Shown here piece after piece: positions 45,574-54,095 of a stretch of 64,000 bases of DNA. The translations under genes were made by a program, and so were the position numbers. How positions within the stretch are numbered: the first letter of the stretch is position 1; every line of letters begins with the position of its first letter. Source of the DNA: Pseudomonadota bacterium (GTDB lineage: Bacteria; Myxococcota_A; Polyangia; Polyangiales; Polyangiaceae); the NCBI GenBank assembly GCA_023431345.1, contig JAEYWK010000056.1:1-64000 (forward strand), in the 5' to 3' direction. Under the pieces are notes generated by a model, which was not told where the DNA came from, searched no databases, and saw only the letters and a program-made list of their open reading frames with translations.

Positions 45574-46788
45574 ATGGAACCTCTCGATCAAGACCTCGAC
45601 GAATCCGAGCTCGAGCTGCCGACCGAGCCGATGCTGCTCAACGTCGGTCCGGCGCACCCGGCCATGCACGGCACCGTGCGCATCGTGATGGAGCTCTCGG
45701 GCGAAATCATCGAGCGCTGCGACGTTCAAGTTGGCTACCTGCACCGCGGCTTCGAGAAGATGTGCGAGCGCGGCACCTGGACCCAGGTGTTTCCGTACGC
45801 CGATCGCCTGAACTACGTCTCGCCGATGCTCAACAACGTCGGCTTCGCGCTGGCGGGCGAGAAGATGCTCGGCGTCACCGTGCCCGAGCGCTGCCAGTGG
45901 TACCGCATGATCCTGGGCGAGCTGGCCCGCATGTCGGATCACCTCACGTGCGACGGCGCCATGGCCATGGAGCTCGGTGCGTTCACGCCGTTCTTGTGGA
46001 TGATCAAGTGCCGCGAGATGGTGTGGGAGGTGATGGAGGAGGAGACCGGCGCGCGCATGACGCACAGCTTCGGTCGCATCGGCGGGATGGCCGCTCCGCC
46101 CACCGACGGCTTCAAAGATCACGTGCGCGCGGTGACCAAGCACATCTTGCACGTGCTCGACGAGGTCGAGCGCTTGCTGCTCGGCAACCGCATCTTCCTC
46201 GATCGCCTCGAGAACGTGGGCGTGATCAGCGCCGCCGACGCCATCTCCCTGGGTTGGACGGGCCCGTGCCTGCGCGCCGCGGGCGTGCCCTACGACGTGC
46301 GCAAGGCTCACCCGTACCTGAAGTACGACGAGGTCGAGTTCGACGTGCCCGTCGGCAGCACCAGCGACTCGTTCGATCGCTTCATGGTGCGCATCGCCGA
46401 GATGCGGCAGAGCGCGCGCATCATCGATCAGTGCCTGGCGCGGATGCCCGACAGCGGCCCCGTCAACGTCGACGATCCGCGGATCATCTTGCCCCCCAAG
46501 GAAGAGGTCTACAATACGATCGAGGGCACGATTCAGCACTTCAAGATCGTGATGGAAGGGCTGAAGCTGCCCGCGGGCGAGGTGTACTCGTACACCGAGG
46601 CCGGCAACGGTGAGCTCGGCTTCTACCTGGTGAGCGACGGCAGCGGTACGCCGTTCCGCGTGCGCATCCGCCCGCCGTGCTTCTTGGTCACCGCCGGTCT
46701 CGAGCGCGTGATCACGGGTCAGATGATGGCCGACGTCGTGCCGAGCTTCGGCTCGCTGAACATGATCGGTGGAGAGTGCGACCGCTGA
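45574..46788 (+). CDS. nuoD: NADH-quinone oxidoreductase subunit D
   Basis: 404-residue 49-kDa subunit that forms the quinone-binding cavity with NuoB. Family motifs include LNVGPAHPAMHGTVRI (with HP near the quinone site), VGYLHRGFEKMCE, YVSPMLNNVGFALAGEKMLGV, GRIGGMAAP, RMPDSGPVNVDDP, and the C-terminal GEVYSYTEAGNGELGFYLVSDGSGTPFRVRIRPP, PSFGSLNMIGGECDR. The terminal Arg is the known family end. There are only 21 bp between its stop and nuoG; nuoE and nuoF, usually found there, are absent. Confidence 0.95.
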   Translation: MEPLDQDLDESELELPTEPMLLNVGPAHPAMHGTVRIVMELSGEIIERCDVQVGYLHRGFEKMCERGTWTQVFPYADRLNYVSPMLNNVGFALAGEKMLGVTVPERCQWYRMILGELARMSDHLTCDGAMAMELGAFTPFLWMIKCREMVWEVMEEETGARMTHSFGRIGGMAAPPTDGFKDHVRAVTKHILHVLDEVERLLLGNRIFLDRLENVGVISAADAISLGWTGPCLRAAGVPYDVRKAHPYLKYDEVEFDVPVGSTSDSFDRFMVRIAEMRQSARIIDQCLARMPDSGPVNVDDPRIILPPKEEVYNTIEGTIQHFKIVMEGLKLPAGEVYSYTEAGNGELGFYLVSDGSGTPFRVRIRPPCFLVTAGLERVITGQMMADVVPSFGSLNMIGGECDR

Positions 46789-46809
46789 GGTCGTGACGTC
46801 CGAAATACC

Positions 46810-48408
46810 ATGCCGAGCTTCAAACTAGACGATAGAGAAATCCCCTTCGAGCCGGGCGACACGATCATCCGCGCCGCGCACCGCGTGGGCGTGGACGTGC
46901 CGCACTACTGCTGGCATCCGGGCCTGTCGGTGGCGGCCAACTGCCGCATGTGTCTGGTCGAGGTGATGCCTCCGCCCGGTCGCCCGGCGATGTTGCTCGA
47001 CGTCCTGCAGTGGGATGACCTGCACCAAACCTACGTCCCGCAGAAGAAGCCGAAGCTGCAGCCCGCCTGCCAGCAAGCGGCTGCCGACGGCATGGTGGTC
47101 AAGAGCCAAACCAGCGAGCACGCCGTGAAGGCGCGCTCGGCGGTGCAAGAGCTGCTGCTGCTGAACCACCCCGTCGACTGCCCGATCTGCGATCAGGCCG
47201 GCGAGTGCCGCCTGCAAGACTATTGGCTCGAGCACCAAGCGTCGAAGAAGCGCATGCGCGACGAGCCGATCCACAAGCCCAAGGGTGTCGTGTTCGGCCC
47301 GACCATCGTCTACGACGCGGAGCGCTGCATCATGTGCACGCGCTGCGTGCGCGTCTCGGCCGAGCTCGCCAAGGATCCGGTGCTCAGCATGCGTGAGCGC
47401 GGCAACTTGAACGAGATCACGGTCGCCCCGGGTCGTCAGCTCGATCACAACTACACGTTGATGACCGAGTACGTGTGCCCGGTCGGCGCGCTCACGTCGA
47501 GCGACTTCCGCTTCAAGGCGCGCGTCTGGTTCCTGCGCTCGGCGCGCACCACCTGCGTCGGCTGCGCCACGGGCTGCAGCAGCTTCAGCGACTTCGACCC
47601 GCGCAATCAGAAGGTTTATCGCTATCGCCCGCGCGAGAACCTGGCCGTGAACAAGTACTGGATGTGCGACGAGGGCATGCTGGATTACCAGCGCATCCAC
47701 AAAGATCGCGTGCTCGAGGCCCGCATCAAGGGCGAGGGCGTCACGGACGCGAGCGCGCTCGAGAAGGCGGCCGAAATCTTGAGGTCCGCATCGCCGCAGA
47801 AGACGGCGATCCTGCTCAGCGCGCAGCACTCCAACGAAGACAACCAGGCCCTGCTCGATCTGGGTAAGGCGGTCGGCGCGCTGCAAATCTTCTACACCGG
47901 TCGCCCCCCCGGTAAGGGCGACGACATCTTGATGTCCGAGGACAAGAACCCGAACGTGGCCGGCGTGCTGGCGCTCTCGGGCGGTCGGGCCAAGCCCCTG
48001 ACGGATCTGCTCGCGGCCATCAAGGAAGGCAAAGTCGCGGCGCTGCTCGCGCTCGGCTCCCAGATCGGGAGCCCGACCGACGCCGCCGCGCTGAAGGACG
48101 TGAAGGCGTTCGTCGCCATCTCCACTCACGAGGGGCCGATCGCGGCCGCCGCCGCGGTGGTGCTTCCGGCCAGCAGTTGGGCGGAGGCCGATGGCACGTT
48201 CGTCAACCGCCTCGGCGTTTGGCAAGAGAGTGACCGCGCGATCATTCCGCAAGGCCAGTCGCGTCCTGCCTTCAAGTGGGTGCAGGACTTGGCCAAGCAA
48301 CTCAACCTGACTCTGCCTTGGAAGAAGGCCTCGGAGCTGCGCGCTTCGAGCCGAGCCGCCGAAGCTCCCGTGGTCGCGCCGAGCGCTCCGCCGCCGGGAG
48401 GCGAGTGA
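46810..48408 (+). CDS. nuoG: NADH-quinone oxidoreductase subunit G, shortened form
   Basis: 532-residue iron-sulfur subunit. The [2Fe-2S] domain is HYCWHPGLSVAANCRMCLVEV with a later Cys (LQPACQQ), then the His/Cys cluster HPVDCPICDQAGEC, and a 4Fe-4S ligand run CIMCTRCVRVS with CPVGAL. A further CVGCATGC (about residue 250) belongs to the extra cluster of the molybdopterin-oxidoreductase-like part. That region is cut to roughly 270 residues, against 500-600 in the longer family members. It ends with an Ala/Pro tail. NuoE and NuoF, which pass electrons from NADH to it, are not encoded in this operon. It starts 21 bp after nuoD and ends 1 bp before nuoH. Confidence 0.88.
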   Translation: MPSFKLDDREIPFEPGDTIIRAAHRVGVDVPHYCWHPGLSVAANCRMCLVEVMPPPGRPAMLLDVLQWDDLHQTYVPQKKPKLQPACQQAAADGMVVKSQTSEHAVKARSAVQELLLLNHPVDCPICDQAGECRLQDYWLEHQASKKRMRDEPIHKPKGVVFGPTIVYDAERCIMCTRCVRVSAELAKDPVLSMRERGNLNEITVAPGRQLDHNYTLMTEYVCPVGALTSSDFRFKARVWFLRSARTTCVGCATGCSSFSDFDPRNQKVYRYRPRENLAVNKYWMCDEGMLDYQRIHKDRVLEARIKGEGVTDASALEKAAEILRSASPQKTAILLSAQHSNEDNQALLDLGKAVGALQIFYTGRPPGKGDDILMSEDKNPNVAGVLALSGGRAKPLTDLLAAIKEGKVAALLALGSQIGSPTDAAALKDVKAFVAISTHEGPIAAAAAVVLPASSWAEADGTFVNRLGVWQESDRAIIPQGQSRPAFKWVQDLAKQLNLTLPWKKASELRASSRAAEAPVVAPSAPPPGGE

Positions 48409-48409
48409 C

Positions 48410-50194
48410 ATGAACGACATCGCCCTTTTCGCCATCAAGTTCGTGGCCATCGGCTTCGCCGTGGCCATGTTCGCCATGAACCTGGCCGTGGTGCTCACCT
48501 GGGTCGACCGACGCCAGGGCTCGATGATCCAAGATCGCGTCGGGCCGAACCGCGCTGTCGCCTGGATCCCGACGTTCATCGCGCAGGGCCTCGCGCTCGG
48601 TCCGGCGCTGCTGCTGGCGGCGGGCACGCTCGCCTACGTGCACACGAACGACGTGGAAGGCGCGGCCCTCGAACAGCGCGGCCTGCTCTTCAGCCAGCTG
48701 GCGGTGCTGCTGCTCTGGCTCACCGGCTGCGTCATCGCCTCCAAGGTGAAGTCGCGCGGCGCTCGCAACAGCTTCGACCTCTGGATCCAGACGCTGGGCG
48801 AGCCGCGCTACATCTTCTTCGGGGGCTTGGTCGCGCACGTCGCGCTGTTCTTCGCCTCCTTCACGCTGCGCGGCGGCGCGGCGGGTCAAACCTTCGTCAG
48901 CATCACCTCGACGGCGGGGCCGGCCCTGTTCGCCTTCGCCGCGCTGGCCGGCGCCGGTTACGCGGCGTTCGTGATCCGCAACGAGAAGCGCATCGGGCTG
49001 CGCCTGGCGGGCCTGCTGCACCCCGCCGCCGACGGCCTGAAGACGCTGTTCAAGGAAGACTTCGTCCCGCCGAACGCGGACAAGTTCCTGTTCAACCTGG
49101 CGCCGTTCATCTCGTTCTTTCCGGCCTTGGTCGTGCTCGCCTGCGTGCCCTTCGCGGACACGCTGTGCTTCGGCACCATCGACGGCAAGATCCAGCTGAG
49201 CCAGCTGGCGGCGTCCGTCCCCCGCGTCGGCGTCTGCTCCGAGGGCGCGCTGAAGATTCAGGCGATCGATCTGAACGTCGGCCTGCTCTACTTCTTCGCC
49301 ATCGGCGGCACCGGCATCGTCGGCGCCGCGCTGGCGGGCTGGGCGAGCGACAACAAGTACAGCTTGCTGGGCGGCCTGCGCGCGGCCGGGCAGATGGTGT
49401 CTTACGAGGTCACGATGGGCCTGACGCTCATCGGCATGATCATGGTGTACGGCACGCTGCAGGTCGACAAGATGATCCTGTGGCAGCAGGAGAACACCTG
49501 GGGCATCTTCGCTCAGCCGCTGGCCTTCGTGCTGTTCTTCGCGGCGGCGGTGGCCGAGTCGAAGCGCATCCCGTTCGACATCCCCGAGGGTGAGAGCGAG
49601 ATCGTCGCCGGCTACTTCACCGAGTACGCGGGCATGAAGTTCGCGATGTTCTTCTTCGCCGAGTACATCGCGGTCGTGACCGCCAGCGCCTTGATGGCGG
49701 CGGTCTTCCTCGGCGGCTGGAGCTTGCCGTTCGTGTTCCGCGACGGCATTCACGTGACGGCCTTCGGCAGCGAGCTGTTCAGCGCGGCCTTGCCGCACGG
49801 AGCGATCGTCGCCCTGGGCGCCCTCGGCTTCATCTTGAAGACCATCGTGCTGTGCTGGCTACAGCTCACCATCCGCTGGACGCTGCCGCGCTTCCGCTAC
49901 GACCAGCTGATGCGGCTCGGCTGGCGCAAGCTGCTCCCGGCGTCGCTCGCCAACATCCTGTTCACGGGCTTCGTGGTGATGGCCATCCGCACGGGTGGCC
50001 CCGCCGTGGAGCGGGTGATGGGCTCGCTCGCCAACCTCTGCAACGTGCTGTTGGCGGTCGGCGGGCTCGGCCTCGTGGTCTGGTTCGCGGTGTTCATGTG
50101 CACTCCGCGCAAGCGCAACCAAGTTCTGGCGACGACCTCCGCTCAATACGCGGCCGAGGTCGGCGGCACTCGTACCCTTCGGATGGGAGCATGA
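48410..50194 (+). CDS. nuoH: NADH-quinone oxidoreductase subunit H, enlarged by internal insert
   Basis: 594 residues, against about 320-350 for the usual subunit, which helps form the quinone channel and proton path. Residues 1-48 hold TM1 and the conserved QDRVGPNR; residues 202-218 hold LLHPAADGLKTLFKEDF, which normally follows that motif almost directly. Between them (49-200) lie about 150 extra residues with three to four hydrophobic helices (LALGPALLLAAGTLAYV, SQLAVLLLWLTGCVIASKV, IFFGGLVAHVALFFASF, AGPALFAFAALAGAGYAAFVI). The C-terminal part is normal, including GLRAAGQMVSYEVTMGL and PFDIPEGESEIVAGYFTEYAGMKF. The stop overlaps nuoI in ATGA. Confidence 0.93.
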   Translation: MNDIALFAIKFVAIGFAVAMFAMNLAVVLTWVDRRQGSMIQDRVGPNRAVAWIPTFIAQGLALGPALLLAAGTLAYVHTNDVEGAALEQRGLLFSQLAVLLLWLTGCVIASKVKSRGARNSFDLWIQTLGEPRYIFFGGLVAHVALFFASFTLRGGAAGQTFVSITSTAGPALFAFAALAGAGYAAFVIRNEKRIGLRLAGLLHPAADGLKTLFKEDFVPPNADKFLFNLAPFISFFPALVVLACVPFADTLCFGTIDGKIQLSQLAASVPRVGVCSEGALKIQAIDLNVGLLYFFAIGGTGIVGAALAGWASDNKYSLLGGLRAAGQMVSYEVTMGLTLIGMIMVYGTLQVDKMILWQQENTWGIFAQPLAFVLFFAAAVAESKRIPFDIPEGESEIVAGYFTEYAGMKFAMFFFAEYIAVVTASALMAAVFLGGWSLPFVFRDGIHVTAFGSELFSAALPHGAIVALGALGFILKTIVLCWLQLTIRWTLPRFRYDQLMRLGWRKLLPASLANILFTGFVVMAIRTGGPAVERVMGSLANLCNVLLAVGGLGLVVWFAVFMCTPRKRNQVLATTSAQYAAEVGGTRTLRMGA

Positions 50195-50847
50195 CTGAAA
50201 GCAGCAAAGGCCTCGGGCCGCGCAACGTCACCGGCGCGCCTATCGCGCGCCCCGGTCGCGGCGCGGGCGTCCAAACCTACGTGCCCGAGATCGCCAAGGG
50301 TCTAGCGATCACGATGAAGCACTTCTTCCAGAACACGAAGGACATGGTGCTCGGTCAGACCAATGACCCGGTGCTGGAAGCGATCGAAGACGGCATCAAC
50401 ACCATCAGCTATCCGGAGCAGCGGCGTCCTTATCCGACGCGCTTTCGCGGGCTCCATCGCCTCACGCACCGCGACGACGGCTCGCCGCGCTGCGTGGCCT
50501 GCTTGTGCTGCTCGACGGCGTGCCCGGCGCAGTGCATCCACATCGAAGCCGCCGAGTACCCCGAGGGTGACGCGAAGCGCGGCTACGAGCGCTTCCCGAA
50601 GCGCTTCGTGATCGACGAGCTGCGCTGCGTGTTCTGCGGCTTCTGCGTGGAAGCCTGCCCCTGCGACGCGATCCGTATGGATACCGGCATGCACGCCGCC
50701 CCTTACGACTCTCGCGACCAGTTCATCTTCGAGCGCGATCTCTTGATGGCGTTCCCGGGCCGCGACGGCTCCCACGCCACGGCCAACCCTCGGCACGAGC
50801 CCGGCGAATCGACCCACCCCGGCATCGACCGCCACCACGGACACTGA
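50191..50847 (+). CDS. nuoI: NADH-quinone oxidoreductase subunit I
   Basis: 218-residue ferredoxin-like subunit with two [4Fe-4S] clusters, N6a and N6b: CVACLCCSTACPAQC and CVFCGFCVEACPCDAI, each CxxCxxCxxxCP. In the first an additional Cys sits between ligands (CLCC). The N-terminal 35 residues are an Arg/Gly-rich extension before the amphipathic helix LAITMKHFFQNTKDMVLG. The ATG at 50191 is taken because it overlaps the nuoH stop in ATGA. It is the last nuo gene here; nuoJ-N are not in the window. The C-terminus is His-rich (STHPGIDRHHGH). Confidence 0.93.
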   Translation: MTESSKGLGPRNVTGAPIARPGRGAGVQTYVPEIAKGLAITMKHFFQNTKDMVLGQTNDPVLEAIEDGINTISYPEQRRPYPTRFRGLHRLTHRDDGSPRCVACLCCSTACPAQCIHIEAAEYPEGDAKRGYERFPKRFVIDELRCVFCGFCVEACPCDAIRMDTGMHAAPYDSRDQFIFERDLLMAFPGRDGSHATANPRHEPGESTHPGIDRHHGH

Positions 50848-50880
50848 GCCTTCGTAGCGGCGCCCGAAGTCCCCAGGCTC

Positions 50881-50964
50881 TTCGACAGGAAGAGTGGAAA
50901 GGGGGAGGGCGCTGCGCTTCCGTGTGCTGGTTCGTGACGAGAGTCCCGTAAAAAAATCTGGGTC
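50881..50964. repeat. Intergenic inverted-repeat element, copy 2 (diverged)
   Basis: Begins TTCGACAGGAAGA (50881-50893), matching the left end of copy 1 at ACAGGAAG, and ends GTAAAAAAATCTGGGT (50948-50963), matching copy 1 GTGAAACAATCTGGGG. The interior shows little conservation. It lies in the nuoI-gatB gap. Confidence 0.5.
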
Positions 50965-50978
50965 CGTTATCAGGCTGC

Positions 50979-50984
50979 TATAGT
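50979..50984 (+). promoter_or_regulatory. -10 element (TATAGT) just upstream of gatB
   Basis: TATAGT matches TATAAT at five of six bases and ends 8 bp before the GTG start at 50993. Transcription from it would start almost on that codon, and there is no Shine-Dalgarno, which suggests a leaderless gatB message. No good -35 is seen. Confidence 0.35.
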
Positions 50985-50992
50985 GCGGGGCA

Positions 50993-52426
50993 GTGACTGA
51001 TTACGAAGTCGTTATAGGCCTAGAGGTTCACGCGCAGCTGCTGACGAAGACGAAGCTCTTCTGTGGTTGCAGCACGAATTTCGGGCAGCCGCCGAACACC
51101 AACGTGTGCCCGGTGTGCTTGGGCCTGCCCGGATCACTGCCGGTGATCAACGGCGAAGCGGTGGAGATGGCCGTGAAGACGGCGCTCGCGCTCGGCTGCA
51201 CGGTGCACCAGAGCAGCATCTTCGCGCGCAAGAACTACTTCTATCCGGACTTGCCCAAGGGCTACCAGATCAGCCAGTTCGAGGAGCCGTTCTCCACCCA
51301 GGGCCACCTCGACATCGACGTCGACGGCCGCACCAAGCGGGTCGGGATCACGCGCGCCCACATGGAAGAAGACGCGGGCAAGAACCTGCACGGCGTCGGG
51401 GGCGACTCGGTCGTCGATCTGAACCGGGCGGGCGTGCCGCTCTGCGAAATCGTGGGCGAGCCCGATCTGCGCTCTAGCGCGGAGGCCGCCGCGTACCTGC
51501 GCGCGCTGCGTGATCTGCTGGTCTTCACCGGCGTCAACGACGGCAACCTGGAGGAGGGGAGCTTCCGCTGTGACGCGAACGTCTCGATCCGCCCGAAGGG
51601 CTCGGAGAAGTTCGGCACCCGCTGCGAGCTGAAGAACATCAACTCGTTCCGCTACGTGCAGCGCGCCATCGACGCCGAGGTCGCGCGCCAGACCGCGATC
51701 TTGGATGCGGGCGGCAAGATCAGCCAGGAAACGCGCAGCTTCGATCCCGACACCGGACAAACCGCGACGCTGCGCTCCAAGGAAGACGCGCACGACTACC
51801 GCTACTTCCCGGAGCCGGATCTGCCGCCGCTGGTGATCAGCGACGCGCTGCTCGCCAAAGCCAAGGGCGCGATGCCGGAGTCGCCCGCGCACCTGCGCGC
51901 CCGCTGGACGAGCGAGCTCGGCTTGCCGCTGCCCACGGCGGTCACGCTCAGCGCGCACCCCGCTTATGCGCGCTACTTCGAGGAGGCTCGCCAGGGCTTC
52001 AAGGACCCGATCAAGGTTGCCAACTTCGTCGCGAACGACGTGCTGCGCGGCGCGAAGACGCACGGCCTCGACGCCGAGTTCACCATTCAGGTGAAGGCCA
52101 CGCGCGACCTGCTCAGTTTGGTCGAATCGGGGCAGATCAGCGGCAAGCAAGCCAAAGAGGTGCTGTCGGCCCACGAAGCCGATCCCTCGAAATCTCCTTC
52201 GGAAATCGTCAAAGCGAAGGGCCTGAAGGTCGTCTCGGACAGCGGCGCCATCGAGAGCGCGGTGAAGAAGGTCGTGTCAGCCTTCCCGGACCAAGTGGCG
52301 AGCGTCAAAGCAGGCAAGAAGGGCGTGATCGGCTTCCTCGTCGGTCAGGTGATGAAGGAGACCGCGGGCTCGGCCGATCCGAAGCTCGTGAACGAGCTCC
52401 TGAACAAGCTGATCGCGGAGTCTTGA
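50993..52426 (+). CDS. gatB: Asp/Glu-tRNA(Asn/Gln) amidotransferase subunit B
   Basis: 477-residue kinase/amidase subunit of GatCAB, which converts misacylated Glu-tRNA(Gln) or Asp-tRNA(Asn) to the amide. Motifs: YEVVIGLEVHAQLLTKTKLFCGC, NTNVCPVCLGLPGSLPVIN, KNYFYPDLPKGYQISQFE, RAHMEEDAGKNLH, VDLNRAGVPLCEIV, RCDANVSIRPKG, RYFPEPDLPPL. The C-terminal YqeY-type helical domain follows (TRDLLSLVESGQISGKQAKEVL). The GTG start at 50993 gives the expected N-terminus. gatA and gatC are not next to it. lipA starts one base inside its stop codon. Confidence 0.95.
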   Translation: MTDYEVVIGLEVHAQLLTKTKLFCGCSTNFGQPPNTNVCPVCLGLPGSLPVINGEAVEMAVKTALALGCTVHQSSIFARKNYFYPDLPKGYQISQFEEPFSTQGHLDIDVDGRTKRVGITRAHMEEDAGKNLHGVGGDSVVDLNRAGVPLCEIVGEPDLRSSAEAAAYLRALRDLLVFTGVNDGNLEEGSFRCDANVSIRPKGSEKFGTRCELKNINSFRYVQRAIDAEVARQTAILDAGGKISQETRSFDPDTGQTATLRSKEDAHDYRYFPEPDLPPLVISDALLAKAKGAMPESPAHLRARWTSELGLPLPTAVTLSAHPAYARYFEEARQGFKDPIKVANFVANDVLRGAKTHGLDAEFTIQVKATRDLLSLVESGQISGKQAKEVLSAHEADPSKSPSEIVKAKGLKVVSDSGAIESAVKKVVSAFPDQVASVKAGKKGVIGFLVGQVMKETAGSADPKLVNELLNKLIAES

Positions 52427-53397
52427 TGAGCGCGCCCCTGCCGCTCCGAGAGCCGAAGCCCCCGTGGCTGAAGGTGCGCGCGCCCGGCGGCGACAACTAC
52501 GCGCGCATCAAGCAAACGCTGCGCGGCCTCGATCTGAACACCGTGTGCGAAGAGGCACGTTGCCCGAACGTGGGCGAGTGCTGGAGCGCGGGCACGGCGA
52601 CCATCATGGTGCTGGGGCACACCTGCACGCGCGGTTGCCGCTTTTGCGCGGTGACGACCGGGCAGCCCGGGGGCGCGGTGGATCCGCGCGAGCCGCTGCA
52701 CGTCGCGCGCGCGATCGAAAAGCTTGCCCTGCGCTACGTCGTGCTCACCATGGTCGACCGTGACGACCTGCTCGACGGCGGCGCCGCGCACGTGGCGCAG
52801 ACCATCTCCGAGCTGCGCGAGCGCTGCCCGGAGCTGATCATCGAAGCCCTCGTAGGTGACTTCGGCGGGCGCAAGCGCGACCTCGATAGCCTGTTCGGTT
52901 CTGCGCCCGACGTCTTCGCGCACAACATCGAAGTGAGCCGCCGCCTGACGCCGAAGATCCGCGATGCGCGCTGCGACTACGACCTGTCGCTCGACGTGCT
53001 GCGCTACGCCAAAGAGCGGGCCAGCGGTCGCTACGTCAAGAGCTCGATCATGGTCGGCATCGGTGAAACGGACGAGGAAGTGGTCGAGACGATGGCTGAC
53101 CTGCGCAAGGCCGGCGTCGACATCGTGACCCTCGGGCAATACCTGCGGCCGACTCCGAAGCACGCGCCCGTGATGCGCTACGTCGAGCCCGAGACGTTTT
53201 CGATGTACGAGCGCGAGGCGAAGTCGCTTGGCTTCGCGTTCGTCGCCGCGGGCCCGCTCGTTCGCTCGAGCTACCACGCCGCGGAAGGCTTCGTGGCGGC
53301 GCAGCTGAACCCGACCGCGGCTCCCGAGCGCGCGCTCCCCGACCTACCCGACGGCCAACCCCTCATCCCCGCCTCCTCCCTCGTGCGCCGCCAGTAG
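52426..53397 (+). CDS. lipA: Lipoyl synthase
   Basis: 323-residue radical SAM enzyme that inserts sulfur into octanoyl-E2. Both cluster motifs are present: the auxiliary CEEARCPNVGEC (Cx4Cx5C) and the radical SAM CTRGCRFC (Cx3Cx2C). Other landmarks are FGGRKRDLDSLF, PDVFAHNIEVSRRLTPKIRD, SSIMVGIGETDEEVVETM and GQYLRPTPKHAPVMRYVEP, and the C-terminal RSSYHA with the Ser that ligates the auxiliary cluster. I prefer the ATG at 52426, which overlaps the gatB stop by one base, over a TTG three bases earlier. LipA products would be needed by the E2 encoded at 56.4 kb. Confidence 0.95.
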   Translation: MSAPLPLREPKPPWLKVRAPGGDNYARIKQTLRGLDLNTVCEEARCPNVGECWSAGTATIMVLGHTCTRGCRFCAVTTGQPGGAVDPREPLHVARAIEKLALRYVVLTMVDRDDLLDGGAAHVAQTISELRERCPELIIEALVGDFGGRKRDLDSLFGSAPDVFAHNIEVSRRLTPKIRDARCDYDLSLDVLRYAKERASGRYVKSSIMVGIGETDEEVVETMADLRKAGVDIVTLGQYLRPTPKHAPVMRYVEPETFSMYEREAKSLGFAFVAAGPLVRSSYHAAEGFVAAQLNPTAAPERALPDLPDGQPLIPASSLVRRQ

Positions 53398-53510
53398 CGA
53401 TCGACGGGACGGGTGACGCGCGCGTCGACCGTCGCCGCACGAAATGGCTCGCGAAATGGGCGCGGTGGAACTAGCATCACAACTGGTTCTACCACTAGGT
53501 CTACCAGCCC

Positions 53511-54080
53511 ATGTCGGTTCCGGACGAAAGCCTTCTCAGTAAGGTTGCGACTCAACTCAGCAAGGCGCCGTCGTACGCCACGGGCACCAACAAGGGCTCG
53601 ATCCTCACCATCGCGGCCGCCTCCTACGGCTGGAAGTCGAGTGGTGAAGAAGTCACGCAGCCCACCGGCTTCGACCCCGAGGCCGCGCGCTTGTTCGAGT
53701 CCGTGGTGGAGGCCGCCTACCTCGTGGCGGACGCCGACGGTGATTTCGACGCCACCGAGCGGTCGGCCTTTCAGCACGTCGTCGTCACCGCGTGCCGCGG
53801 CTTCGTGGTCGAACGCCAAGTCTCGGCTCTGCTCGCCGATCTCACCGATCAGCTGGCAGAAGACGGCCTCCAGAAGCGCTTGCAGATGGTGTCACGCAGC
53901 ATCGTGCGGGAAGACCAGGCGCGCGAGGTCCTGCGCATCGCCTCGCTGCTGGCGTACGTCTCGGGCGGCGTCAGCGAGGTCGAGCGCCAAGTGTTGGGCA
54001 AGCTCGCCGCCGAGCTCAAGTTGGATTCGAACGCCGTCGACGCCGCCATCCAGGAAGCCGGCAGCGTCCTCGCCGAGTAG
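53511..54080 (+). CDS. TerB-like domain protein
   Basis: 189 residues, soluble. The TerB-family helical domain is best seen in RLFESVVEAAYLVADADGDFDATERSAFQHVV (about residues 63-94), with the acidic DADGDFDATE loop that in TerB proteins binds metal, and again in LRIASLLAYVSGGVSEVERQVLGKLAAEL (about 144-172). The N-terminus is short and unrelated. No signal. The family name refers to tellurite resistance, but most members have unknown roles. It lies 15 bp before the 2-oxoacid dehydrogenase E1 alpha gene on the same strand, so cotranscription is possible, though a functional link is not obvious. Confidence 0.75.
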   Translation: MSVPDESLLSKVATQLSKAPSYATGTNKGSILTIAAASYGWKSSGEEVTQPTGFDPEAARLFESVVEAAYLVADADGDFDATERSAFQHVVVTACRGFVVERQVSALLADLTDQLAEDGLQKRLQMVSRSIVREDQAREVLRIASLLAYVSGGVSEVERQVLGKLAAELKLDSNAVDAAIQEAGSVLAE

Positions 54081-54095
54081 CTCCGTCTCGCTCCC

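Noticed and set aside
46825..48627. 600-codon minus-strand frame opposite nuoG and nuoH
   Set aside because: Antisense to clear complex I subunits; no homology pattern.
53481..53510. Repeated GGTTCTACCA/GGTCTACCA before the TerB-like gene
   Set aside because: Only a five-base inverted match at the ends; too weak to call an operator.
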